A DNA stretch of 64,000 nucleotides from Pyrus communis (lineage: Eukaryota; Streptophyta; Magnoliopsida; Rosales; Rosaceae), in NCBI RefSeq assembly GCF_963583255.1, contig NC_084807.1, forward strand, positions 21,167,572-21,231,571, read 5' to 3'. Under the pieces are notes generated by a model. It was given only the letters and a program-made list of their open reading frames with translations. It was not told the DNA's origin and searched no databases. Positions 23,629-35,714 of the stretch are shown piece by piece. Within the stretch, counting starts at the first letter, position 1. Each line of letters starts with the position of its first letter. The position numbers were made by a program, and so were the translations under genes.

Positions 23629-23727
23629 ATAGTTATTGCAAGATTGTTTAAGAAAATCATGGTGGATATACTTCAATTAGGTTTTGTTGAATTGCTAATT
23701 AAAGTACAAGTAATTTTATTTATTTAT

Positions 23728-23890
23728 TTTAACAAATAATATTATCTACACAAAGGAGGAGGGGGTGAGCTTAGTCTCACAATATACTAACAATAATGTG
23801 GTTCAAATTTGTCTTTAGTGAGAATCGAACCTAGGACCTTTCACTTACAAATGAAGAGGAATAATATTAGATCATAATACTAAATAGCAA
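23728..23890. repeat. Half-copy of a dispersed fold-back family
   Basis: It shares AATAATGTGGTTCAA, CTAAGACCT-like and TAGATCATAATAC blocks with the left arm of the fold-back element at 47833-48206. The right arm is absent. Confidence 0.55.
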
Positions 23891-24147
23891 TTAAAGTACA
23901 GATATTAGCTAGTGCAAAAACAACGTAACGAGCATTAACAAGAACTATAGTATAGTCATATTTAGGGCAAAAACAAATAATAATTTAGAAGCAACAACAA
24001 CCATAGTAATGAGCCCACATGACAAATGAAAATTGCTCCCTTGGCCATGAGTTAGACAATAGATTTATTTTTAAAACTTTGACGGTATGAGAGGATTTTA
24101 TGAATATGAAAAAAAAAATTACATTTAATCGGGGAAGATAGACCTTA

Positions 24148-24590
24148 CCCCTAAACTGAATAGTCATGACAATAGGTAATAAAAAATTAGTATTTTTTAT
24201 TTTATAAAATAATAAAAAAATAATTTTATTTGTAATTTCGGATAGGATTTTTAACCGGTCTCGTCATGCCACGTGTCATTATCCGAAAGTACAATTTTTG
24301 GTGATAGATTTCGATACAATTTTTGGTGATAGATTTTAATAAGATTTTACCCAATTTCGTCGCCCCATGTATCGTTATCTTTTTAGAATTATTGAGGATA
24401 GATTTTCAATAAGATTTTTAACCAATCTCGTTACATCACATGTCACAATCTGTTTAGAATATTTGAGGATAGATTTCTATAAGATTTTTAACGAATCACG
24501 GCGTGCCATGTGGTAGTATCTACAACCTAATCCTTTTTTTTCCCCTCCATATAACCCACCATCCATCCTAAGAAATCACACACCAAAAAA
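24148..24590. repeat. Direct repeat, left copy of Harbinger 5' region
   Basis: It aligns over its whole length to 25575-26023 with many point changes (shared CCCTAAACTGAATAGTCATG, GCCACGTGTCATTAT-like and CCATATAACCCACCATCC blocks). The right copy leads into the PIF/Harbinger transposase; the left copy leads into non-coding DNA (24591-25070), so it is probably part of a second, deleted element. Confidence 0.75.
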
Positions 24591-26137
24591 AGACGGACAT
24601 AAACCTTACTCCTCATGAAAACACCAGATTCACAGGTCAACACCAAATCTAGATCTCTGGATTCAACTCCACACATGCCAAACGACCTCTTGAGTTCCGA
24701 TCTTCGAAACCTATAACTCACCAACGTCGTTCGATGTTTATGTTGCCTGGACGCTAGCGGAAAAGAAGACTAGAAAAGTTGAGCTGGGCAAGTTCAAAGT
24801 GTGCAAATTAATGAGCAATGGATTCGGGGAGGGATTGAGTTGAGAGGGGAGCTGGAAAGAAGTGATTGTTAATTTGTTAGGGGTTAGGAGTGATGGCTAG
24901 GGATGGTCGGGGTTGTAGTTTGGTACAGGGAAGTGGAAGCCAAACTACGTACTTTGAGGGCAAAAATGGTCTTTTTGTGAATAAAGCGAGGGTAATATTG
25001 ACCTTTAAAAATACTAAAGGTCCACTGTAGCTTTGCATGCCTTTTTTGGAAGCAGTTTTTTGGGAGTTTTAGAGAATGAGGGTTATCTTCTCTTCTAATC
25101 TCTCTTTTATGCCATTTTCTTTTATTTGAATGGTTACGGTTAAGTCACGTTAACATTTTATATTGATTTTTTTTTTATAAAAACAAAAAGATAAAAAACA
25201 ATGTATGAGAGGAGTGAAAGAAAGGGGATGGCAACAGGAAGACAAAGAATTCTACTCCATTTTTAGAAGTAGGGTCAGAGCTACTTTCCAGTTTCTGCTT
25301 TTTATGGCCGCACTTTAGTAAAAAGCAGCTTTTAATTTCAGTTACCAGACACCCGAAGGATCCAAAATTAAAAAATACACTGCTTTTTTTATTAATCAAG
25401 AAACCCCAAATGAGTACTTAAATTGGTGTTTGATATTTGTTTAGTTTCTAAATAATTACAATTTCTAAGAGCAATTATAGTGTGTAAAGGCTCCCTATGG
25501 CAATAGGTAATTGAATCCCCTCCAGTGAATAGTAATTACTTTTTAATGAATAGTAATTACATTTTGCATCTTCATCCCTAAACTGAATAGTCATGGCAAT
25601 AGGCAATTAAAAATTAGTATTTTTTTATTTTATAAAGTAATAAAAAATAATTTTATTTGTAATTTCGGATATGATTTTTAATCGGTCTTGTCACGCCATG
25701 TGTCATTATTCGAAAGTACAATTTTTTTATAATAGATTTCAATACAATTTTTTATGATAGATTTTAATAAGATTTTATCCAATTCTGTCGCATCACTTGT
25801 TGTTACCTTTTTAGAATCATAGAGGATAAATTTCCATTAAAAATTTTAACCAATCTCGTCGTGTCACGTGTCACAATCTGTTTAGAATCTTTGAGGATAG
25901 ATTTCTTGTAAGATTTTTAATGAATCACGGCGTGCCACGTGGTATTATCTACAACCCAATCATTTCTTCTTCTTTTTTTTCTCCATATAACCCACCATCC
26001 ATCCTAAGAAATCACACACCAAAATCAAAATCTCTATCCTTATTCATAGTTTCTCCTTCCTTCTTACAATGTCTTCTTCAAGGATGTTGTGGGAAATCGA
26101 TGAGTAAGGGAAAGAATTGTTTAAGTAAGGGGAATAA

Positions 26138-27411
26138 ATGTTCAATCTCCAGGAAGGAGAAAATGAGATGGAAGAGGAAAAGGATGAGGATCGTAGAATG
26201 AGAGATGACGAAGTAAGAAGCCAAAGAGTCTCACATTCCCGTCGAGTCATCCAAGCTGTGGCTGAGATCTCCAGGCCCAGGCGTTCCACAAACATTGATA
26301 GAAGCAGGCAACGACGAGGTAAGGATCTCTTAGACGATCATTTTGATCGTAACAGTGCATTCTCTGATGCATACTTTAGGTATCGTTTTATAATGCAACG
26401 ATATTTGTTCAACAAAATCATGATTGCTGTTTGCAACCATGATTCTTACTTTGTGCAAAAGAATGATGTTTTTGGTGTCATGGGTCTCATTCTTGAGCAG
26501 AAAATTACTACTGTCTTACGGATGCTTGCATATGGAGCATCTGCAGACCAAGTAAACGAGATAGTGAGGATGGGGAAAACAACCATTCTGGAGTCCCTAA
26601 TGAGGTTTTGCTCCGCAATCGAATCTATTTACACTAAAGAGTACCTCCAGAGACCCACGACAATGGACTTGCAAAGTCTTCTAAAAAATGGTGAGATGCG
26701 AGGTTTTCCTAGCATGATTAAAAGCATCGACTGTATGCACTGGACCTGGAAAAACTGTCCAAGTGCATGGCAAGGAGCTTATAGGGACAGAAAATGAGCC
26801 AAAAATATCATTTTGGAGGCAGTGTAATCATTTAATACATGGATTTGGCATGCTTTTTTCGGTGTTCAATGATGTCCTGCAAGGAAGAGCTCCTCAAGTC
26901 ACATATACAATTAATGAAACCGTACACTCAGGGGCATACTACCTAGCAGACAACATCTACCCAATGTGGACATCATTTGTCAAAACAGTATCACGTCCAC
27001 AAAGTGAAAAGGAAAAACACTTTGCAAGATGTCAAGAGGGGTGTAAGAACTTAGGAAGGATGTGGAGCGCTGTTTTGGTATCCTCCAAGCTCGTTGGGCG
27101 ATTGTCAGGAGTGTTGCCAGATTGTTTGATTTAAAGTCGCTTCGATCCATCATGGGACGTGTATCATTCTTCATAACATGATTATGGAAGATGAGTATGA
27201 TTATGATGCCATTGATGAATTTGAGCCAGACAATATGAACAATTCCAAAACACAGTTATATTGTGCTCATGACGCCACCGAAGAATCCGTGCAACATGAG
27301 CCATTAGAAAGGGATGGATGTTACAATGAAAGGATCATTCAACGATATACTTCACTCCAATCCTCATACTATCACAAAGCCCGTCAAAGTGACTTGATAG
27401 AACACTTGTGA
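26138..27411 (+). pseudogene. PIF/Harbinger transposase (DDE_Tnp_4 type), broken
   Basis: The first 219 codons (26138-26797) are open: an acidic start, then RRSTNIDRSRQRRGKDLL, an HTH-like region with LRMLAYGASADQVNE, and SIDCMHWTWKNCP carrying the first catalytic Asp. A stop follows YRDRK. The segment that should hold the second Asp (normally PGSNNDLN) is shortened to FNDVLQGRAP in another frame. Later blocks read YYLADNIYPMW and QSEKEKHFARCQEG, then, after another shift, DVERCFGILQARWAIVR with the third acidic residue, and finally MIMEDEYDYDAIDEFEPD to the end at 27411. There are at least four frame-breaking changes. It belongs to the same superfamily as the domesticated ALP1/HARBI1 proteins, but this copy is dead. 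Confidence 0.85.
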
Positions 27412-27469
27412 TCGTTGAAACAAGCTAAAGAAACTTAAAAACAAGCTTGTGGTGGAAGAAGAATGCTCT

Positions 27470-27720
27470 TAGTTTGTTTGGTGTGTTTTTTAAGTTCATT
27501 TAGTGTGTTTTTTTTTATTTGGTGTGTTTATGTGTTTTTTAAAGTTCATTTAGTGTGTGTGTGTGTGTATGTTTTTTTTTTAATTTTTTATATTTGGTGT
27601 TTTATGTGATTTTATTTGGTGTGTTTTTTAAATTCATTTAGTGTTTTTTTTTATTTGGTGTGTTTATATAATTTTATTTGGTGTTTTTATGTTGTTTGAA
27701 TTAAGATTCTCTTAGTTTAA
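27470..27720. repeat. Low-complexity T/G-rich repeat
   Basis: Repeats of TTTGGTGTGTTT and TTCATTTAGTGTG with a short (GT)n run near 27556. It lies between the two converging Harbinger genes. Confidence 0.7.
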
Positions 27721-27893
27721 ATAAAGTACTAAATTAAATAAATAGGAAATTACATAAAGTACTAAATTCAATAAATACATAAATTACATAAAGTACCAAA
27801 TTAAATAAATATGAAATTATAACCCAAAGTGATTGGAAAATTATGGCTCCGATTATAGAACAAATTTCCTAGTCCATCGTGAAAGGAAAATCA

Positions 27894-28602
27894 TCACCTA
27901 ACCAATTTGTGGCGAGCAAGTTTTTTCATATATTTTGCATAGTCATTCTTGGAAGAACTCCCTTTTCTCTTTAAAGTCTTCTTACCTTGAGGCCTGAGTG
28001 GATAACAGGTCAACCCCGGCACTTGTTCAAAGGTTGCTTTCATGAACATGGGAGTCGTGATCTGGCGTAGAGTATAGATGGGTGATGTTCATGATAACTT
28101 CTGGACCGACATGCACAACTCTTAATTTGGGACAATCATTGACAATATTCTAACTTTCCCACTGGTTGAATGATTTGTTTTTGTTTTTGGCATTGTACCA
28201 AGCTTGTGCTTGAAGTGTCTAAAAAATGCGGGAGAAGAAAAAATTATAATCAAATTATCTAATGTAAATTTAGGTATAGTCCAAACAAATAATAATATAC
28301 TGTTACCTGATCCGTGTAATTTTCCCTCCTTTGAATGTTAGTACTAGATTGTGCTAAGGCGTTTCTCTAATGAGTAAACGATTGGCTGAGTATTCTCCAA
28401 TGGCTTGTGAGCAATTGTTTCGTTCTTTTGCCACCAATTTTCTCAAGAAAAAGGGAATGAATAATGCTCCACATTTCTCGCAACTGCATCTCATTACCCG
28501 TAATCGGATCGTGAGTAACTTCAACCCAGATAGAACACAATGCAACATTTTCAATAAGCATCCAATTCGTACTTGCATCATTGGCCTTTTTTTTGGAAAC
28601 AA
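27894..28602 (-). pseudogene. PIF/Harbinger ORF1 (Myb/SANT-like), broken
   Basis: The minus strand starts with FPKK and MLIENVALC, WVEVTHDPITGNEMQL and a WRILSQSF block typical of the Trp-rich Myb/SANT-like ORF1 of plant PIF elements. A GTAACA donor follows YTDQ, and the next exon (about 28222 down) has TLQAQAWYNAKNKNKSFN and VVHVGPEV, ending SSSKNDYAKYMKKLARHK. Stops occur after SQSFTH, after QWES and downstream of HESNL, and there is a frameshift before GKKTLKRKG. ORF1 partners bind DNA with the transposase in this superfamily. Confidence 0.7.
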
Positions 28603-28990
28603 AAGTATATAGAAACTTTGAGAGAAAGATTGGAATGTGGTTGAAAGTACTTGAGAAAAATGAAAGTGTGGTGTAAGGTGAAAGATAATGATAAGGTATT
28701 TATAGAAAAAAAAAAATTTTAAAATTTTTTTTTTTTTTTGGATTTTTTAATTAATTTTTAATATTTTAATATTTTTTTATTAACTTAATTAATTTGTACC
28801 GTTGGATTATACAAAATTTGAAATCCAACCCTCCAAATTGTGACACGTGGCATAACGATAACATATCATATTTTTTTCTTTTTATAAATTTTTAAAGCCA
28901 AAAAACTTGGACTGTTGATCTAGATTCGAAAGGCTCAGATTGTGCTACGTCATCTAGCCATTAGGGGAGTTTTGAAATTTTTTTACCATT

Positions 28991-29882
28991 GGAAATCGAA
29001 CGGTCCAGAAAAAAGAGCCGTTGAAATCCAACGGCTGCAAGGGTACTACGTTGCACCCAGCAATAGCTACATACAGCTTGTCCAGCGCGGGCCCCATTAC
29101 TTGCAAATCGTGTCAGTGACACACCTCTACGCGCGCTTGTGTTGCACGTGTCTATGTGGCTGACGTTATCCTTGCATCATCTCCCCCTCAGGCACTAGGG
29201 CCTTAGATTTACGCCTGAGTTATCCGTCGGGCTCCTCCTTAGCCTAATAGTCCGAATGGGCTGAAGTTGCTTAGGTTGGCAATTTGGGTTGCTAGAGGAG
29301 CCGATCCCCTTGGCGGTTAACCATGCTGGACTTGCTTTAAGCTTATATAGTATTTGAAACCCACCAACACCTATAGTAACAGAGAAAGTACTTGGTAACA
29401 ACATATGTGTAGCACATCGGAAGTTGCATTAACAACAAATGAAGATGAACACTGAGCAGAAAAAATGATGTCTCCGGAGGGTAAGTGACGTCTCTCTGCG
29501 TCTCTAATTAAAATTGAATTGAAATAAATAACTTAGAAATATAAATTTTGAAGGTAGAGGTAAAGAATTTTTTATTTATTTTAACTAAGTAGCTAGTTGC
29601 TACAGTGGAAAAATGATTTTTTTTTTCTTTCATATTTGAAGGCAATAGACATGTCACATAAAGAAAATTTATCACTTCTAATCCTATTATTGTAGACAAG
29701 GGTGAAGCTATAAAGGCGCAAGAAGGTGTGGGTGCACCTTCCTTCACCAAAAATCAATCCAATGAGCAATGGCCCTCCTCTTTGGTCCATTGGGTCCCTC
29801 GTCTAAATCTCTAATGATGTGCGCAAGCTACGCAGTGCAACCCCAATTTTTATTTTTTATTTTAAGTTGAATGGCGCTGTTT

Positions 29883-29928
<46 letters not shown>

Positions 29929-30389
29929 CTTATAGCTTGGATGACGTCGTTTTGATTTGTTAAAAAAAATTATAGCTAAAGGGTGACCACTTATTCCTCC
30001 CCCTTATTGTAGATAATATCATTTTAAAAAACAAAATAGTGTGACCACTCGTCTCCATTAACCCTTCATGATTTGTCTGCTCTTTCACTCCAAACCAAGA
30101 CAAATCCTTTCTTTTCTGCATTTGCCATTGGTCCAGCAGCTAGGCTACCAACAACTTCCAACTTCCAAGCCAACTGCCAGTCACCAGCTAGCAACTTCTA
30201 AGCCAGAAGGTAGCCATGCCTCCGTCAGCTGCCAATCCCCACCACCGGGCACCCCTAATTTTAAGGTAAATACTTAATTTTTCAAATTTAAATCCCTAAT
30301 TGATAATTTAATGTGAATTTTTGTTTAATTGATATAGAATTGTAACATAATATGGTTATTAATTATTGATACGAATTGAATTGTACTGT
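28991..30389. other. Intergenic, no gene seen
   Basis: Short chance open frames only. It contains a long (AT)n microsatellite at 29885-29924. A stretch around 29690-29850 resembles the edge of a hAT-like element (CTATAAAGGCGCAAG), but no partner end is visible. Confidence 0.45.
29885..29924. repeat. (AT)n microsatellite
   Basis: An uninterrupted run of about 20 AT units. Confidence 0.95.
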
Positions 30390-30638
30390 GGCTTATTTTA
30401 ATATGACAAGGGAGAGAGGGGGTACGATAGAGAGAGAGAGAGAGAGTAGGGATAGAGATGTGTTTGTAGGGTTGTGTAAAGGATGTGTTATTCCCCTACG
30501 CAGTGCCTTTATTTATAGTAATAAGGGAAGGAAGAATCCTTCTCCTCCAAGGAATACAAGTTCTAATAGAGAAGAATAACTAATATCAAATCCAATATAG
30601 GATTTACACAATCACACTTAAATACAATGTTTATAGCA
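30390..30638 (-). repeat. Likely 3' LTR of the copia element
   Basis: On the minus strand it starts TGCTATAAACA immediately after a G-run (polypurine tract, 30639-30646). It carries a TATA-like CTATAAATAAAGG and a CT-rich microsatellite at about 30430-30448. The outer end is uncertain because no partner LTR is present. Confidence 0.55.
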
Positions 30639-31150
30639 CCCCCCCCATTGAGTGTGTAAATACTCAAGTAGATTCAGCATCATGTAGAGTTGAGGAAGTT
30701 GACTCGTCGGCGCTGATTCTAGGACCACGCTAGTCTCAAAGTAAAGTAGGAACTTGCATATGGAATTAAGTCTCACAAAAAACCTAATGACTATGGTTAA
30801 ACCCAAGTAGGGACAAAACCTATAGTCTAAGAAAAATTGCATGAGAGAATGTAAAGTCAAATGAAACGTCTACGGGACGTCATCAGGGATATGATCAACC
30901 CAAGGTGGGTGCCCTGTCAAAACCTCATAAGGTAGCAAAAATTCAAAAGGAAAAATGCTCATAATCGTAGGAAAAAGAGTACATTAAGATCAAGCAAGTA
31001 TACTTTAGGATACTCCCCCTGAGTTTGACATAATTCCAAAGAGAACTAATAATGTTACAACTCAGAAAGTTTACGCATACCTATTCCTTGAACAAGCTTT
31101 TGAAACGTCGCATTTGGTAGTGATTTAGTGAAGAGGTCTGCCAGATTGTT

Positions 31151-34100
31151 TTATGAATGGCTTTGCTTGACTTCAATCTTCTGATGCTCTTGTTGTTGAT
31201 GTGAGAAGAAAAACTTCAACGCAATGTGCTTGGTCTTGTCTCCTTTGATGTAACCCTTCTTGAGCTGTTCGATGCATGCTTCGTTATCTTTGTAGATCGT
31301 CGTCGGGATGTCAATGACGGGGTAAAGATTGCAGGAGCTTCGAATATGGCCCACAACTGTTCTCAGCCAGAAGCATTCCTGAATAGCTTTGTGTAAGGCA
31401 AAAATTTCAGCATGGTTAGACGAAATGGCAACTAAGATCTATTTAGTTGACCTTCAAGATATTGTGGTGCCGCCAATAGTAAGGACGTAACCCGTTTAAG
31501 AGTGCACCTTATGTGGGTTAGATAAGTAACATGCATTAGAGCGCGCCTTGTGCGGGTCAGATAAGTAACCTACGTCGGCATAACTAACAAGGCGAGAATC
31601 GACTCGAGATATGGGGTGCGACATTACTCGAGGATCCATAGGGGATAGAACAAGCCCATATTCGTAGTACCTTTACGGTAATGGAAGATGTCTTTAACAC
31701 TAATCCAGTGTCTATGTGTTGGAGCATTCTTGTATCTTACCAAAATATTAACAACAAAGGAGATGTCGGGTCTAGTGCATTGAGCTAAGTACAATAAAGC
31801 ACTTATCGCACTTAGATAAGGAACTGCAGGCTCCAAAATCTCTTCATCATCCTTCTTTGGATGGAAGGGATCTCGTTTTGCATCTAGCGATCGTACGACC
31901 ATAAGAGTACTCGAAGACTTTACTTTATCCTCGTTAAAATGGTGCAACACTTTTTGGGTGTAGTTCGATTAATGTACTAAGATTCCATCTAAACGGTGCT
32001 CTATCTCGAGACCAAAATAGTATCGAGTCTTTCCTAGATCTTTCATCTCAAATTCTGACTTCAAGTGCGAGACAGTTCTCTCGAACTCTTCAAAAGTTCC
32101 GATGAGGTTTATGTTGTCGACATAAACTACAACAATCACAAAACCAGAATGTGACTTCTTAATGAACACGCAAGGGCATAATTCATTATTCACATATCCC
32201 TAACTAGACAAATAGTCACTCAAATGGTTATACCACATTCTTCCGGATGCTTCAAATCGTAAAGTGAATGCCTTAGCCAAATTGAGAGCATGTTCCGAGA
32301 TTTGGAAATATTTGATCCAGTCAAAATAAGTCATTCAGGAACTTTCATATAAATTTCCATATCGAGATCCCCATAGAAATACGCAGTTACTACGTATATC
32401 AGCTGCATACTCAATTTTTCTTAAACTACCAAACTGATATGGTAGCAAAAAGTAATCACATCCATAACGGATGAATAAGTTTCGTCATAGTCAATCCCAG
32501 GGCGTTGTGAGAAGCCTTGCGTAACAAGACAAGCTTTGTAACGCACAATTTCGTTCTTCTCATTACGTTTATGAACAAAAACCCACTTGTAGCCAACGGG
32601 CACATATGGAAGAATAGGAGCTACAGGTCCAAACACTTTACATTTCACAAGCAAATTGAGTTGGACTTGGATTGCTTGTTCCCATTTTCACCAACCAGTT
32701 CTACATAGACATTCATTAATGGAAAAAGGTTCAATGTCATCGCTCAACATGATATCAGTAGCTACTGCATATGCTAATGCATTGTTGATAATCATCTCAT
32801 TTCTACACCAAACATAATCCAAGCTAGCATAATGGACCGAAACCTCGTGATTCTTGGGAGATGGATTTGTCTCTTCAATGATGCTTCCATAATCTAGAAT
32901 TTCCTCATGAGTGGGATAGAATAAGTGACAATCGGATTCACAGTAGGTTCAACAGCCTGTGATGTGGGTTTCATTTTCCGTGGGTGTGAATTCTTTGAAC
33001 CAAGAGGTCTACCATGTTTTTTCATAGGGGTAAAGGATTGGCTAGACGTTAATGTACATGGATCGACCGAAGTGGCATCCAGGTCCTTCAAGAGGGAAGT
33101 CCATCGTACATTTGGTACATCCATCTTTGCAGGCATATTTGCAGTTGGAATATGTGATATTGTCATTCGCACTAGATCCATGAAAACATCTGACATGCTC
33201 TGAGCTATACTCTAAAGATCTAATATGCGTTGCACTTCAGTTTCAGACTGAGTGGTGTGGGGATTTAAATGAGACGAAGTAAGAGTTGACCATGATAATT
33301 CGCGTCATTCTTCAAAAACGGTGACATTCTTATCTCTCCCTAACGATTGGAAGACTGTCTCATAGAAGTGATAGTCCACAAAATGAGCGATAAAAAGATC
33401 ACCTGTCAAAAGTTCTAAGTAACGGATAATTCAAGGAGAATTATATTTGACATAGATTCTCATCCTTTGTTGAGGCCCTATTTTTATATGTAAGGACAGT
33501 GAAATCGGCACATATACCGCATAACCAAAAACGTGCAGATGAGATATGTTGGATCCATATCGGGTAACCAACTTACGGGCGTTATATGGTTGGGTCACAA
33601 TAGACCTCAAGTGAACCAACATGGCTACGTGCAATATTGCATGTCCCCAAGCAATGATCGGGAGCTCGGTACGTATGACCAACAATCGAGAAATCATTTG
33701 TAAGCGCTTAATGCATGCCTCTGCTAAGCCGTTATGGGTGTTAACATAGGGTACTAGATGTTCAACTTCAACCCCAACTAACATGCAATAGTCATCAAAA
33801 GTTTTAGATGTGAATTCTCCAACATTATCTAATCAAATAAATTTAATCAGATAATTAGGGTGGTGAACCCTGAGCTTGATAACCTGAACCAACAGTTTGG
33901 AGAATGCAACGTTCCTCGTGGACAACAAGAACATGTGTGACCAACGTATGGAAGCGTTAACCAAAATCATAAAATATCTATATGGTCCGCAGGGAAGGTG
34001 AGTCAATCCACAAATGTCCCCCTAAATCTTTTGTAGAAAAATAGGAGGATTCAAATGAATCTTGTCATAAGAAGGCTTAATAATAAGCTTTCCTATAAAG

Positions 34101-34220
34101 CATGTTTTGCAAGCGATTCCTTGAATCGAACCTAAACCTCGGGTTAGTGGATGCTCGTGTGAAGATTAAAGATACGGCGCATCGTTGTTGGTCTAGGGTG
34201 TCCCAAACGATCATGCCAAA
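31151..34220 (-). pseudogene. Copia pol: integrase, RT and RNase H, broken
   Basis: Fragments read in several frames: LWHDRLGHP-like WHDRLGHPRPTTMR (34210 down), the integrase core end HVFGYAVYVP and NGLAEACIKRLQM (33784-33431), RT start VGYKWVFVHKRN and YKACLVTQGFSQRPGIDY (32654-32421), the catalytic box as VYVDN instead of YVDD, with LKSEFEMKDLG (32193-31969), ALLYLAQCTRPDISF (31950-31624), and an RNase H end with IYKDNEACIEQLKKG (31354-31151). Many shifts and stops, plus loss of the second RT aspartate, make it inactive. Confidence 0.85.
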
Positions 34221-35714
34221 TGATCATCCCAAACTTGCAAGTGCACAAGATAGTCATAATATAGCGTCTTACAAGTCTAAGTATCGTTCCTTCGAGGATT
34301 CTAATTCAATCTCCAATTTGATAAACTAAATCAAATCTAATTATATTAAAGACACACAAACACAAAAATTTAAACCCAAACAACGAACTAGACTTGATCT
34401 TAATTAATAATTCAATAAAGATGTGAAGAGTTTGTTGCAAGTGATGAAAAAGTCCAGGGATTTGGAATCAACCACAATCAATCTAGTTTAGGTTTCAATG
34501 CATTCAATGGATCTTTCAATTATTTAGATGATAATTCCCGTATCTCAGTCCTTGTCAGGCACAGTAGACCATAGTTTTCCTTAAGGGAATGATTCTCTCA
34601 TAGAGAGATCGTATATCCTAACATGCAGTTTATCCTGATTAAGGCATAAATTTAACAAGTAGGACTCTTTACGCTCTAGAAAACAAGGGAACCAAGCAAA
34701 CCATTATTCTTTGTCAAGCAATAATGTAATTTACCACACTTAACCACAATAAGCTAATTGAATTATATTGCTAGTTCAGCCTCAAATTCATCTTCCAATC
34801 TTACTAGATGCAAAGTCCTAAGGTGATCAATCAAAGAACTCAAACAAAAAGTAACAATTCAAACAATGATTAAGCATTCATCTAAAAGAAACTAGAAATC
34901 CAATGAATAACATTAAAAACCATAAATATCCATGCTAAGGGCATCATCCTAACCCTAGAAAAAGAGTTTAGTTACTCATAGAATACGAAAACATAAGTAG
35001 GAATCTTAAAAACATGAAAAACTTCCGAAAGATGAAGATGGAATAACAAAGATGGTCGGTGGCTGCTCCTTCTTCCAAAAACATGCAGGGAATTCCCCCC
35101 AAAAGAACCCCCCCCTTTTTTGCTCCTTGGACTCCCTTTATATAGTAAACAAATCCTAACATAATTAGGTCTTATGATATCCTTTGTATTGCATGACTGA
35201 TGATGTGGTGAATCAACTTCCCAATTAATTACTTCAAAACCATTTGAAATAGGATTAAAGTCAGTTAAACATGTTCTATCTTGGGCTTTGGGCTTTGACT
35301 GAATGAATACTTGAAAAACCCAACAGACTTTGCAATTTTCGCGTAGACTTGGCTGACAGACGTCTTGTACGAAAATCTTCATAACATCATTCAGAAAACT
35401 CGGAGTCACAAATTGTAAAATTCCTCTGAAATCTAACTTCCACATCTTTCCAATGGTACAAGGTTCAACAACTGGTTCATTATGAGGAAATACAGTTTAA
35501 TCCGTAAAGTTGACTGATATGCACAAACAGCTTATGCTTCCAGCATGCCAAACTCATTTCAATAGAAAAAGTGCTCATTTTTTTTCTTTCTTCTTCTTCA
35601 CTCTTCAAATCTAATAAAAACATAAAACTAAGTGAAACAAACTAAATTCACTCAAAAGCATAACAAGAATCTAAACAAAAGAGCATTAAAATGTATGCAA
35701 TATTGGTCGTATCA
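34221..35714 (-). repeat. Inserted LTR, probably solo, about 1.5 kb
   Basis: On the minus strand it begins TGATACGACC and ends GGATGATCA, so the ends form TGAT...ATCA. It interrupts the copia pol just before the WHDRLGHP motif. No internal gene, primer site or second LTR is visible. I could not identify a 5-bp duplication. Length and layout resemble the LTR at 39783-41209. Confidence 0.6.

Larger units (their letters stand above)
25575..28990. mobile_element. Decayed PIF/Harbinger element
   Basis: It contains the upstream region, a transposase relic (+) and a converging Myb/SANT-like ORF1 relic (-), the two-gene layout of plant PIF/Harbinger elements. The exact ends and target duplication could not be set, so the boundaries are approximate. 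Confidence 0.7.

Noticed and set aside
26138..26797. A domesticated ALP1-like host gene
   Set aside because: The first 219 codons are open, but the catalytic core is broken by several shifts and a decayed ORF1 lies beside it, so a dead transposon is the simpler reading.
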